From NCBI RefSeq assembly GCF_045689245.1, contig NZ_CP136865.1, forward strand, positions 3,782,001 through 3,846,000: DNA of 64,000 nt, given 5' to 3'. The notes under the pieces were generated by a model. It was not told the origin of the DNA and ran no database searches. It saw nothing but the letters and a program-made list of their open reading frames with translations. The position numbers were made by a program, and so were the translations under genes. Positions 44,145 through 52,396 of this stretch are shown here, piece by piece (position 1 is the stretch's first letter; each line of letters opens with the position of its first letter). Source of the DNA: Congregibacter brevis (GTDB lineage Bacteria; Pseudomonadota; Gammaproteobacteria; Pseudomonadales; Halieaceae).

Positions 44145-44731
44145 GGGTTTCCAAGAATAAAACGAATATTTCCAACAAAAGCGCCATCTAAATGAATACT
44201 GCAGCGCATAAATCGATTGGCGATGTGACCCTGCCTCTCGATTACGATGGACCGAAAGTCTCTATCAATGTCTGCCTCTAAGTCGAGCTGCCCAAAAATC
44301 CATTTGCCGCTAGATACGGGCATTAGATGATAGGCCAGCCTCTTTGTGAGAGCGATTATATTTTCTATCGGTGAATACCCCAGATGGTAGTCGCATATCA
44401 AAGTCTCATCACGAATAGAGGCTTTGCTCACTATCGAGGGCTCGTCGAATGCATAAGCTTCGATGATGCTCACTTGCGTCTCTATGATCCAAAACGGAAA
44501 CTCAGACCCGCTGTCAGCAATCCATTGGCCTTGTCCCACCTTGATACTTCCCTCTCCGGGTGTATCCCAACAAAGTAACACTTGTGTTCGCGAAAACGAG
44601 CGGAAGGCCAACCTCTTTAAACGACCGCCATTGCGAAGGCTTAGCTCACGAACAACCGTGTTGTAGATGTCACTACCATGTAGATAATTTCTATTGCCCT
44701 TGAACTTTAACTTGAGCAAAACGCTAGACAT
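44141..44731 (-). CDS. Unknown protein in the acyl module
   Basis: A 196-residue soluble protein without signal peptide or membrane segment. Visible segments are NYLHGSDIYNTVVRELSLRN near the N-terminus, ADSGSEFPFWIIETQ and ALTKRLAYHLMP in the middle, and RFMRCSIHLDGAFVGNIRF at the end. The beta-rich C-terminal half could be a hot-dog or related acyl-binding fold, but no motif confirms this. Its stop overlaps the KAS III start by four bases, so the two proteins are probably co-translated. Confidence 0.6.
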   Translation of the reverse strand: MSSVLLKLKFKGNRNYLHGSDIYNTVVRELSLRNGGRLKRLAFRSFSRTQVLLCWDTPGEGSIKVGQGQWIADSGSEFPFWIIETQVSIIEAYAFDEPSIVSKASIRDETLICDYHLGYSPIENIIALTKRLAYHLMPVSSGKWIFGQLDLEADIDRDFRSIVIERQGHIANRFMRCSIHLDGAFVGNIRFILGNP

Positions 44732-44813
44732 CTCCAGCCTCCCTAAACGGATTGTAGTGCGCCAAATTCACTACATAACTTATGGATCCTGTATCAAGTG
44801 GACTGCCAGCCCC

Positions 44814-45476
44814 CTAGTCTCCTCTGATGGCTGAAAAATACTGGATGCATCCGATTTTATCGCGTGGTGTCAACACGAACCCCCTGCGCTCAACAATCGA
44901 CGTAAGGGCCTGAAGCGACAGCAGCTGCTTACCTTGGATCAATTTGTCGCTTTTAGCGAGCTCCCAAAAATGCGCTTTTGTAGTAATCCTGCCTCGGGGC
45001 ACTGACAGGCCAAACCGAAGCTCGCGGACACGCGGCAACTTGATGCTCGCAGTAAACAAAGCTCTTTCATTCCAAGGAAGCGAGAAGTGTATTGCACTCA
45101 CCTGTGATTCAGCCAAGCGATCTATCACCTTTTCAAAAGTCTTCAGCGGAATATGCTCAAAAACCTCAAAAGCAAGCACGACATTAACGTGATGTGATGA
45201 ATAATCGAACTCGGCTGCACTACCGCAGTAATCAGGCGACTTGTTCTCGTCAATATCCAACGTATCGACTTGCCAACCACGGCGCTTGAGCAAATCCGCG
45301 AGAAGATTAGTTCCAACGCCAATCTCAAGCAGGTGCTGGGTGCGATCACAATGCGTATAGACAATACAAGCCTGATGCCAATACCAATTGAAATGCTTGC
45401 TTGTCTCTAAATCATGAATCCAGTCGGCGGAGTAAAGGACCTCAACACCATCAACTTTTTTTCTCTGGTAGTCCAC
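44814..45476 (-). CDS. SAM-dependent methyltransferase
   Basis: About 220 residues from a GTG at 45476, chosen because GAGGGG lies 4 bases upstream and because it begins after the flippase stop; an upstream start at 45539 would overlap that gene. The SAM-binding motif is LLEIGVGTNLLADLLKRRG, followed by VDTLDIDEN and the motif NVVLAFEVFEHIPLKTFEKV. It belongs to the class I Methyltransf_11-like group. It may methylate a sugar or cap a glycan chain; the target is unknown. Confidence 0.8.
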   Translation of the reverse strand: MDYQRKKVDGVEVLYSADWIHDLETSKHFNWYWHQACIVYTHCDRTQHLLEIGVGTNLLADLLKRRGWQVDTLDIDENKSPDYCGSAAEFDYSSHHVNVVLAFEVFEHIPLKTFEKVIDRLAESQVSAIHFSLPWNERALFTASIKLPRVRELRFGLSVPRGRITTKAHFWELAKSDKLIQGKQLLSLQALTSIVERRGFVLTPRDKIGCIQYFSAIRGD

Positions 45477-45490
45477 TATGCCCCTCGGAT

Positions 45491-46939
45491 CTAAGATGCC
45501 ATTTTTGCGACGAATACCCAGCGGACGATCACGAGACAACCCGCAGAAACTACGGCGAAAAGAAACTCGACCCGGCCTAATTGTGCGCTATACAAGCTGT
45601 AAATTAATAATGGTATTACAGACAATACCGCATACCACGCACTTTCTAAGAGGGATTTAATCTGACTTGCCATTGACAGGTTTAACAGCTTCGACATCAC
45701 CACCGCATAGGATGCGTACCCAAGCACACTGGCAACAGAAAATGCCGCAACCGCCACGTACAAATCTGAGAGGTACACACCAATGCCAATTGCAATTGAC
45801 CGAAGGGCAAACAGGTTAACCTGCAGGAGTAAGCCCTTAGCTTGCTGCTCAAGAATTGCCATTACTACGCTCAAGGGAGCTATAACGAAGCCAGCAAACG
45901 CTCCTAGAGCCAGCCACCGCACTAGTATCCCTGCGTCTCGCCAATCTGCCCCCAACACCAACTCCATCAAATCAGGACCAATGAGCATAAGCACAAGAGC
46001 GGGGGGAAGCCCTACTTGAATCAGCTTATGTTGCACGCCAGAGTACGTCTTTGGAAGCTCCACGCGCCGATCTGACGTACCGGAATGCGCTAGCAATACA
46101 TTACCGATAGCGCCTCCGAGAAGGCTCGTGGGAAGCACTAACAAGCGATTTGCAATCAGGTAAAGACCCGCAGCTGCGGAGGAAAAAAAGGCGGCGAACA
46201 CAAGAATTGGCAAATGCTGACCCACAATATTCACCAGTCCAGCCCACGTGGTATACACAGGAAATCGGCGATATCGATGTGCTGAACTGCAAACCCCGCT
46301 CCAACTAACAGATCGAAGTGCACTCGAGCTTAGCGCACTGACTCCTAACCGAGACAAGCCCACCCCTTGACCTACTGCTTGTCCTATTAGAAGTACAGCG
46401 CCTCCGTATTTGTAACCAAGGATCTGGATGATAAGCGTAGCGAAAGATTGTCCAACCCTCGCAAAAGCTATTGTTTGAAACAATTTGGAACGGACCCCCC
46501 AATAATGAAAGATGTTGTAACCGCCTATACACAGTACGCCCACGGGTACCAGCCATAGGTATGGCTCAAGCAAAGGAACATTCAGTTTGTGAGTGAGTAC
46601 GGGACCACTCGAATACACAAGTAGGGTTACTACAACCGTGACGCCAGCCAAAATGGCAATACAAAGCACCAACAGATTAGCTGCAACGACATCATCATCG
46701 GCTAAAGGTATTGCCAACTCGTATCTTAGGGTCGCTAGCGCGGCTATAATCGTCAAAACGGCGGTAAAAACCGCAAGGAGACCAAAATGATCCGGGGTAT
46801 AAAGTCTAGACAGAACTGGCGAAGCTAGTACAGTTAACGCTTGAGCGGTTACCGCGCCGCCGGCTAAGACACTTACGCCGCGTGCAAAAGAGCTCTTTGG
46901 CAATAAAGAACTCAGTACAGCTTTTATTGATGGAGTCAC
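45491..46939 (-). CDS. Oligosaccharide flippase, Wzx-like
   Basis: A 482-residue polytopic protein with about 12-14 hydrophobic segments in the polysaccharide transporter (MOP/PST) arrangement. Family-like segments are LAGGAVTAQALTVLASPVLSRLYTPDHFGLLAVFTA at the N-terminus, with LRYELAIPLADDD, and PTSLLGGAIGNVLLAHSG in the middle. It should move undecaprenyl-linked oligosaccharide across the inner membrane. It follows the epimerase gene by 5 bases. An ABC exporter pair is also in the island, so two export routes coexist. Confidence 0.88.
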   Translation of the reverse strand: MTPSIKAVLSSLLPKSSFARGVSVLAGGAVTAQALTVLASPVLSRLYTPDHFGLLAVFTAVLTIIAALATLRYELAIPLADDDVVAANLLVLCIAILAGVTVVVTLLVYSSGPVLTHKLNVPLLEPYLWLVPVGVLCIGGYNIFHYWGVRSKLFQTIAFARVGQSFATLIIQILGYKYGGAVLLIGQAVGQGVGLSRLGVSALSSSALRSVSWSGVCSSAHRYRRFPVYTTWAGLVNIVGQHLPILVFAAFFSSAAAGLYLIANRLLVLPTSLLGGAIGNVLLAHSGTSDRRVELPKTYSGVQHKLIQVGLPPALVLMLIGPDLMELVLGADWRDAGILVRWLALGAFAGFVIAPLSVVMAILEQQAKGLLLQVNLFALRSIAIGIGVYLSDLYVAVAAFSVASVLGYASYAVVMSKLLNLSMASQIKSLLESAWYAVLSVIPLLIYSLYSAQLGRVEFLFAVVSAGCLVIVRWVFVAKMAS

Positions 46940-46944
46940 CGAGA

Positions 46945-48075
46945 TTAGAGAAGCGAGGCGAGCTTTTCTGATGCTTTGCCATCTCCATAGAGGTTTTTCA
47001 GTTGGTCATTGGGAACTGTTGTTTCGCGCCAGGCACGAACGATACCGGCCTCATCAGCTCCAACCAATTGATTCCAACCCGAGTCAACTGTTTCCACCCA
47101 CTCGGTCTCGTCACGCAGCGTGATACAAGGCACGCCGTGGAAATAGGCTTCTTTCTGCATGCCCCCGGAGTCTGTAAGTATCATTGATGAGTGCATCTGA
47201 AGTGCGAGCATCTCGAGATAAGGCACTGGAGGGAGTATATGAAGGCCTTTTAGTTCATCGCTGGCGCCTATTTGGTTTAGCTTACTCCGTGTACGGGGAT
47301 GCAAGGGTAAAACAATGGGGATCTCCATCGCGATTTGGCGCAGCGCAGACAAAATAGCGCTGAGACGTTGGCGATCATCGGTGTTTTCTTGACGATGCAG
47401 GGTGCAAAGTAAATAGTCACGCCGCTGCACGTTAAAGCCTACCAAATCTGAGCTTATTTCTGCTCGATTACGGTAGTGTAAAACAGCGTCGAGCATGACA
47501 TCTCCAACTTGCTCAATGCGCTGTTCTTCAGCGGCCCCGCTGTCTATCCTAACGTTTGTTCTCGAGCGCGGGCGCTGAGTAGCCTGAAAAGGAAAGCCCT
47601 CATGACTTAAGTTTTGAGTAGCTACGTCACTCGGGCACAGCAGCAAGCTAGAGATGCGATCAGTAAGTATGCGATTTACTTCCTCAGGCATTTGTGGATT
47701 GTGTGATCTAAGGCCCGCCTCTACGTGCGCCACTGGCACATCTAGCTTAGCGGCAGCCAAGGCACCAGCGAGAGTCGAATTAGTATCGCCATAGACAAGA
47801 ACCCACTTTGGACGCTCAGCCAAAATCAGCGCTTCAATTTGCTCTAACATCCGCCCTGTCATGGCTCCATGACCAATACCGGAAATACCTAGATTAAAGT
47901 TCGGTGGGGGAATATCGAGCTGATCGAAAAAAACCTCAGACATATTGGCATCGAAATGTTGCCCTGTGTGCACGATGACTTCTTCAAGGTCATTGCGACT
48001 TTTCAGAGCACGACTCACCGTCGCAGCTTTAATGAACTGAGGCCTTGCCCCCAGTATGGTAAGAATTTTATCCAC
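46945..48075 (-). CDS. UDP-N-acetylglucosamine 2-epimerase family (WecB/WbpI-like)
   Basis: 376 residues from a GTG at 48075 that overlaps the end of the aminotransferase gene. Motifs of the non-hydrolysing epimerase family are ILTILGARPQFIKAATVSRAL, VHTGQHFDANMSEVFFDQL, VLVYGDTNSTLAGALAAAKL, VAHVEAGLRSHNPQMPEEVNR and LTDSGGMQKEAYFHGVPCITLRDETEW. It may act on UDP-GlcNAc (WecB) or, given the preceding wbpA-B-D-E set, on UDP-GlcNAc3NAcA to give the manno epimer (WbpI). I favour the second from context. Confidence 0.93.
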   Translation of the reverse strand: MDKILTILGARPQFIKAATVSRALKSRNDLEEVIVHTGQHFDANMSEVFFDQLDIPPPNFNLGISGIGHGAMTGRMLEQIEALILAERPKWVLVYGDTNSTLAGALAAAKLDVPVAHVEAGLRSHNPQMPEEVNRILTDRISSLLLCPSDVATQNLSHEGFPFQATQRPRSRTNVRIDSGAAEEQRIEQVGDVMLDAVLHYRNRAEISSDLVGFNVQRRDYLLCTLHRQENTDDRQRLSAILSALRQIAMEIPIVLPLHPRTRSKLNQIGASDELKGLHILPPVPYLEMLALQMHSSMILTDSGGMQKEAYFHGVPCITLRDETEWVETVDSGWNQLVGADEAGIVRAWRETTVPNDQLKNLYGDGKASEKLASLL

Positions 48076-49198
48076 TGAAAATAGCCCCTTTCGACACCGC
48101 CGCCACCAGCTTCTCTGCGATACCTCGCTGGGTTTCCTGATCAAGATACGGATGCATCGGTAAACTGAGCACACTGTCAGCTGCAAGGTCACTCTCGGGA
48201 CATGACGCTGCACTATCTTGGATGGCTTGCTGCTTGTGCAGGCTCATCGGATAGTAAACCGTCGTCGTTATACCTTCTGCTTTTAATACCGCTTGCACAG
48301 CGTCACGATACGAAACCCTTAATGTGTATTGCGCCCAGACGCTCGCTTGCCCTTCAGACTGATACGGCCTTACCAACATCCCTAAATTGTCCGAAACGGT
48401 CAACTCACTGATGAGCTGGTCATAGCGACCCGCAACCTCCTGCCGCAAAGCAAGCTCGTCATCAAATATTCGCAGTTTTTCAAGAAGAATCGCAGCCTGA
48501 AATGTGTCGAGCCTGCTGTTCACTCCCACCACATCATGATGATAGCGGGCGCTCTGTCCGTGCCGAGCAATTTTGCGCAGCGAATGTGCGAGACCAGCAT
48601 CACTAGTGAAAATCGCACCACCATCCCCGTAACAACCCAAGGGCTTCGCCGGAAAAAAACTTGTGGTCGCTATAGTGCTGAGGTTGCACGATTTTTTTTC
48701 GCCATAGCTAGCCCCAAAACTCTGAGCGGCATCCTCAATAACAACTATCCCCGAACGCTGGGCAATCGTGTTGATAGCATCCATATCGGCGCACTGCCCA
48801 AACAAGCCCACAGGAATAATGGCTCGAGTTCTTGGCGTAATTGCCGCCTCAAGAAGCCTGGGATCCAAATTAAAGGTATCGGCCCGAATATCCACGTAGA
48901 CAGGCTTTGCACCAAGAACCGCTGCCGCTTCTGCCGTCGCTATGTAGGTAAAGGCGGGGGTTATGACCTCATCCCCGGGGCCCACGCCAAGAGCCATTAG
49001 CGCAATTTGAAGGGCGTCGGTTCCATTGGCGCAGCTGATGCAGTGTTTCGCTCCAGTGTATTGGGCGAGTTTTTCTTCGAGCTCCTCTACTTCAGGACCG
49101 AGGATGTACTTACCATGCTGGAGCACACGTTGTATTGCGGCATCAATCTGAGGCTTTATCCGCGCCTGCTGAGCCGCGAGATCAATAAACGGAATCAC
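48068..49198 (-). CDS. DegT/DnrJ/EryC1-type sugar aminotransferase (WbpE-like)
   Basis: A 376-residue PLP enzyme. Motifs are IPFIDLAAQQARIKPQIDAAI at the N-terminus, HCISCANGTDALQIALMALGVGPGDEVITPAFTYIATAEA, VIEDAAQSFGA, and SFFPAKPLGCYGDGGAIFT with the PLP-binding Lys. WbpE transfers an amino group from glutamate to C3 of a UDP-3-keto-GlcNAc uronate. The gene overlaps wbpD-like and epimerase neighbours by a few bases, which supports a single pathway. Confidence 0.92.
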   Translation of the reverse strand: MIPFIDLAAQQARIKPQIDAAIQRVLQHGKYILGPEVEELEEKLAQYTGAKHCISCANGTDALQIALMALGVGPGDEVITPAFTYIATAEAAAVLGAKPVYVDIRADTFNLDPRLLEAAITPRTRAIIPVGLFGQCADMDAINTIAQRSGIVVIEDAAQSFGASYGEKKSCNLSTIATTSFFPAKPLGCYGDGGAIFTSDAGLAHSLRKIARHGQSARYHHDVVGVNSRLDTFQAAILLEKLRIFDDELALRQEVAGRYDQLISELTVSDNLGMLVRPYQSEGQASVWAQYTLRVSYRDAVQAVLKAEGITTTVYYPMSLHKQQAIQDSAASCPESDLAADSVLSLPMHPYLDQETQRGIAEKLVAAVSKGAIFSG

Positions 49199-49776
49199 GT
49201 CAGAAACCTTAGCAGCTGGTCATTTTTCAGAACATAGCGAGCACCGGAATTCCGGCAGAGCTCTTCACCTTGACCAGTCAGCGGCAGATTCAAACGTTCA
49301 CCGAAAGCGCTCATCCAACCTATTTGCTGTGCAGGCACACCGACCATAAGCGCGTAGGGCTTAACATCGTGATTGACCACGGCACCTGCACCCACAAAAG
49401 CAAATTCACCAACAGTCACACCACAAATGATCGTGCAGTTAGCTCCAAGCGTCGCTCCGCGTTTGATCAGTGTGTTTCGATATTCGTCTTTACGCTCTAC
49501 CAAAGAACGCGGGTTGTACACGTTGGTAAACACCATGCTTGGACCACAAAAAACGCCTTCCTCTAGCGTTACGTTGTCGTAGACAGACACGTTATTTTGT
49601 ATTTTGCAGTTATCCCCAATAATCACTTTGTTGCCAACAAAAACACCTTGGCCTAGGGAAACGTTGCCCCCGACGCTTGCGCCGGCGCAGACGTGGCAAA
49701 AGTGCCAGATACGCGAACCATCACCAATTTCGGCCCCCTGATCTACGATCGCGCTTGCATGGATCGTCGCGCTCAC
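49195..49776 (-). CDS. Left-handed beta-helix N-acetyltransferase (WbpD-like)
   Basis: A 193-residue hexapeptide-repeat acyltransferase. Repeats from about residue 10 to 130 include SRIWHFCHVCAGASVGGNVSLG, VFVGNKVIIGDNCKIQNNVSVY and ATLGANCTIICGVTVGEFAFVGAGAVV. WbpD-type enzymes acetylate the new 3-amino group of the UDP-sugar with acetyl-CoA. The C-terminal cysteine-containing segment (RNSGARYVLKN) is usual for this subfamily. It overlaps the oxidoreductase and aminotransferase genes. Confidence 0.9.
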   Translation of the reverse strand: MSATIHASAIVDQGAEIGDGSRIWHFCHVCAGASVGGNVSLGQGVFVGNKVIIGDNCKIQNNVSVYDNVTLEEGVFCGPSMVFTNVYNPRSLVERKDEYRNTLIKRGATLGANCTIICGVTVGEFAFVGAGAVVNHDVKPYALMVGVPAQQIGWMSAFGERLNLPLTGQGEELCRNSGARYVLKNDQLLRFLT

Positions 49777-50726
49777 GAATCCATCAGCCCCAGGAATGGG
49801 TGATAGTCGCCGTTGCGGCCTTGTGGGGAAGCCGTGCGTATATCAGCGACGGTCTCAATAGCCACTCGATTAGCCTCAAGGCCAAACCCATTGCCTGCTA
49901 GAATTTCCTCATAGCTACGCGTATGCAAATCGGTAAATCCTCCGGAGAACTCAATCTCATCCCCGGACACGTTAATGGATCGAAAGGTACGCTGACCTGC
50001 CGCACGAACATCTTCGGGCACGTCATTCACATCCAGAGACAAAAACCACCGCACGCGAGCCTTCGCGTACTCCAGGTAACCCGCCGCTTTGGTCGGTGCG
50101 CTGTAGTGCACAACATTGGACTGTAACTGACCGAACACAAACTGAAGCATGTCGTAAAAATGGACACCAATGTTCGTCGCTATGCCACCCGACTTCTTCT
50201 CATCGCCCTTCCAGCTTTGTAAGTACCAATGGCCACGAGAAGTAATGTAGGTGAGGTCCACGTCATGCTTGTGATCGCCGGGCTGCGCATTCACTTTGTC
50301 ACGCAGCGCCAGAATTCCCGGGTGCAAACGCAACTGTAAAATTGTGTGCACCTTCTGCCCCGTGTCTTTTTCCAACTCCAAAAGACCATCAATGTTCCAT
50401 GGATTGAGAACTAGGGGCTTTTCGCAAACGGCATCGGCACCCGATCGTAAAGCGAAACGCATGTGCGAATCATGCAGATAATTTGGTGAGGCTATAGAGA
50501 TAAAATCAACGGAAGCGCCGTCATGGGCTCTGTGCTTTTTATCGATGTGCCGGTCAAAGCGCTCAAACTCTGTAAAAAAATCTGCGTCTGGGAAGTAGCT
50601 ATCAATGATTCCTACGGAGTCATTGGGATCTAAGGCAGCTACCAAAGAGTTCTGTGTTGCTTTGATAGCTTTCATGTGTCTCGGCGCGATGTAGCCAGCT
50701 GCGCCAATAAGTGCAAAGTTCTTCAT
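49773..50726 (-). CDS. Gfo/Idh/MocA oxidoreductase (WbpB-like)
   Basis: A 317-residue NAD-dependent dehydrogenase. The Rossmann motif is ALIGAAGYIAPRHMKAI at the N-terminus. The catalytic region shows CEKPLVLNPWNID and the C-terminal domain has GGIATNIGVHFYDMLQFVFG with the His. WbpB oxidises C3 of UDP-GlcNAc uronate to the keto sugar used by WbpE. It lies 34 bases after the WbpA-like gene and overlaps the acetyltransferase gene. Confidence 0.92.
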   Translation of the reverse strand: MKNFALIGAAGYIAPRHMKAIKATQNSLVAALDPNDSVGIIDSYFPDADFFTEFERFDRHIDKKHRAHDGASVDFISIASPNYLHDSHMRFALRSGADAVCEKPLVLNPWNIDGLLELEKDTGQKVHTILQLRLHPGILALRDKVNAQPGDHKHDVDLTYITSRGHWYLQSWKGDEKKSGGIATNIGVHFYDMLQFVFGQLQSNVVHYSAPTKAAGYLEYAKARVRWFLSLDVNDVPEDVRAAGQRTFRSINVSGDEIEFSGGFTDLHTRSYEEILAGNGFGLEANRVAIETVADIRTASPQGRNGDYHPFLGLMDS

Positions 50727-50760
50727 CTAATGTTAGTCCGGGCTATCAGCGTATTAACAA

Positions 50761-52074
50761 TCAGGCCTTAATTAATTGTTCCAGGGGTTTACGAAATTTA
50801 CCGCGGCTATCAATGATGAGCTTGGCATGCTGAGCTATCAATTCGTAGTCAAAATGATCGTGATCTGTCGTCAAAACCACCGCATCAAATTCAGCCAATG
50901 ATTCGTCACTTAGCGGCACGCTCGTTAGGTCAAAGCTGTGCTCGCGCATGCTGGGAAACACGGGGACATGCGGATCTGAATAAGCAACGATTCCACCTTT
51001 GCCTTGGATCAACTCCATGATCTCCACTGCGGGGGACTCACGCATGTCATCAACGTTCTTTTTGTAGGCAATACCCAAGACCAAAATACGGCTGCCCTTA
51101 AGAGCCTGTGCTCGCTCGTTGAGACCCTCAACCAGCTTATCGACAACATATTCAGGCATTGCTCGATTCACCTCACCCGACAGCTCAATAAAACGGGTGT
51201 GGAGACCATATTCTCTAGCCTTCCAGGTTAGGTAAAAGGGGTCGATGGGTATGCAGTGTCCACCGAGGCCCGGGCCAGGATAATAAGGTGTAAAACCAAA
51301 AGGCTTGGTGGCAGCGGCGTCAATCACCTCAAAAATATCAATGTCCATTTTATCCGCGACAATTTTCAGCTCATTGACTAGGCCGATATTCACCGCTCGA
51401 TGAATATTTTCCAGCAACTTGGTCATTTCAGCGGCTTTTGTTGAGCTTAGTGGTACAAGCTGATCAATGGCGTGCCGGTAAAGGCTCATGCCCACCTCTA
51501 AACAATTGGGCGTATGTCCTCCTAGTACCTTGGGAATGGTTCGGGTTTCAAAGTCAGGATTGCCTGGATCCTCTCTTTCTGGTGAGTAGACCAAAAAAAT
51601 GTCGTTACCGACCTTCAGTCCTCCCTGCTCCATGCGTGGCAGCAGCTCCTCCTCGGTCGTACCCGGATAGGTCGTACTCTCGAGACATACGACCTGCCCT
51701 TGCCTTAAAAACGACTGCATAGCATCTACAGTGTTTATAACAAAGCTGAGATCTGGCTCTCTGTGTTTGCTTAGCGGAGTTGGAACGCAGAGCAATAGGG
51801 CGTCTGCTTTGCTAACCTCCGAAAAATCAGACGTTGCTCTGAACCCTGAGCGAATCGCTTGCTCTATACGCTCAGACGAGATGTGCTCGATGTAACTCTT
51901 TCCTTCATTAAGCGACTCAATTTTCTTGGGATCTACGTCGATCCCCAACACCCGAAGACCCACCTCGGCAAAACGCAGCACTAGCGGGAGTCCAACATAG
52001 CCAAGGCCGATAACGCCAATAAGCGCCTCTTTCTTGGTAAGTTTCTCAATAAGCTTATTCTTCAAATTACTCAC
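50761..52074 (-). CDS. UDP-N-acetylglucosamine 6-dehydrogenase (WbpA-like)
   Basis: A 437-residue nucleotide-sugar dehydrogenase. The NAD fold begins VIGLGYVGLPLVLRFAEVG. The catalytic Cys is in GLGGHCIPIDPFYL, and the preceding segment has NIHRAVNIGLVNELK. The C-terminal UDP-binding domain has LGIAYKKNVDDMRESPAVEIM. WbpA-type enzymes oxidise UDP-GlcNAc to the uronate, the first step toward UDP-ManNAc3NAcA; WecC-type oxidation of UDP-ManNAc is the alternative. It starts at a GTG and heads the reverse sugar-nucleotide operon. Confidence 0.93.
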   Translation of the reverse strand: MSNLKNKLIEKLTKKEALIGVIGLGYVGLPLVLRFAEVGLRVLGIDVDPKKIESLNEGKSYIEHISSERIEQAIRSGFRATSDFSEVSKADALLLCVPTPLSKHREPDLSFVINTVDAMQSFLRQGQVVCLESTTYPGTTEEELLPRMEQGGLKVGNDIFLVYSPEREDPGNPDFETRTIPKVLGGHTPNCLEVGMSLYRHAIDQLVPLSSTKAAEMTKLLENIHRAVNIGLVNELKIVADKMDIDIFEVIDAAATKPFGFTPYYPGPGLGGHCIPIDPFYLTWKAREYGLHTRFIELSGEVNRAMPEYVVDKLVEGLNERAQALKGSRILVLGIAYKKNVDDMRESPAVEIMELIQGKGGIVAYSDPHVPVFPSMREHSFDLTSVPLSDESLAEFDAVVLTTDHDHFDYELIAQHAKLIIDSRGKFRKPLEQLIKA

Positions 52075-52396
52075 AAATTTACATTTAATTAATGACGGTC
52101 GAACACTTACCCATTAAAACAGTGCTCTAAATGGAGCGTCGAGGGATATCTTCGGGCGCTTCCATACCGAACACGTTAGTCTACCCGCGACACCTTCTCT
52201 ATCAGCATTTAGTTTACGTGAATTCGCGGGCGCAAGCGCCCTAAAAACCAAAACTCAGCATGAACGCGAAGCATTTGGCCTCCATTTCATCAATCCAAGG
52301 GGTTATCATGTCGATCAGCATATAAACTCGTAATAACTAGAGACCCTATTCGGCAGCATGTACCTTCTGATCACGCATCTCTGTTGCATACAATAA
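52075..52396. other. Divergent intergenic region of 322 bases
   Basis: This gap separates the WbpA-like and WecA-like genes and must hold both promoters. It contains a perfect stem-loop, GGGCG (52228-52232) with CGCCC (52237-52241), around CAAG. No T-run follows, so it may be a regulatory or RNA structure. A TACAAT at 52389-52394 is too close to the ATG to serve as a normal -10 box. I see no further gene. Confidence 0.4.

Noticed and set aside
52260..52325. 21-codon ATG frame in the wbpA-wecA gap
   Set aside because: Short, no ribosome site and no context to support translation.
52389..52394. TACAAT as a -10 box for the WecA-like gene
   Set aside because: It is two bases before the ATG, so the transcript would start inside the coding region.
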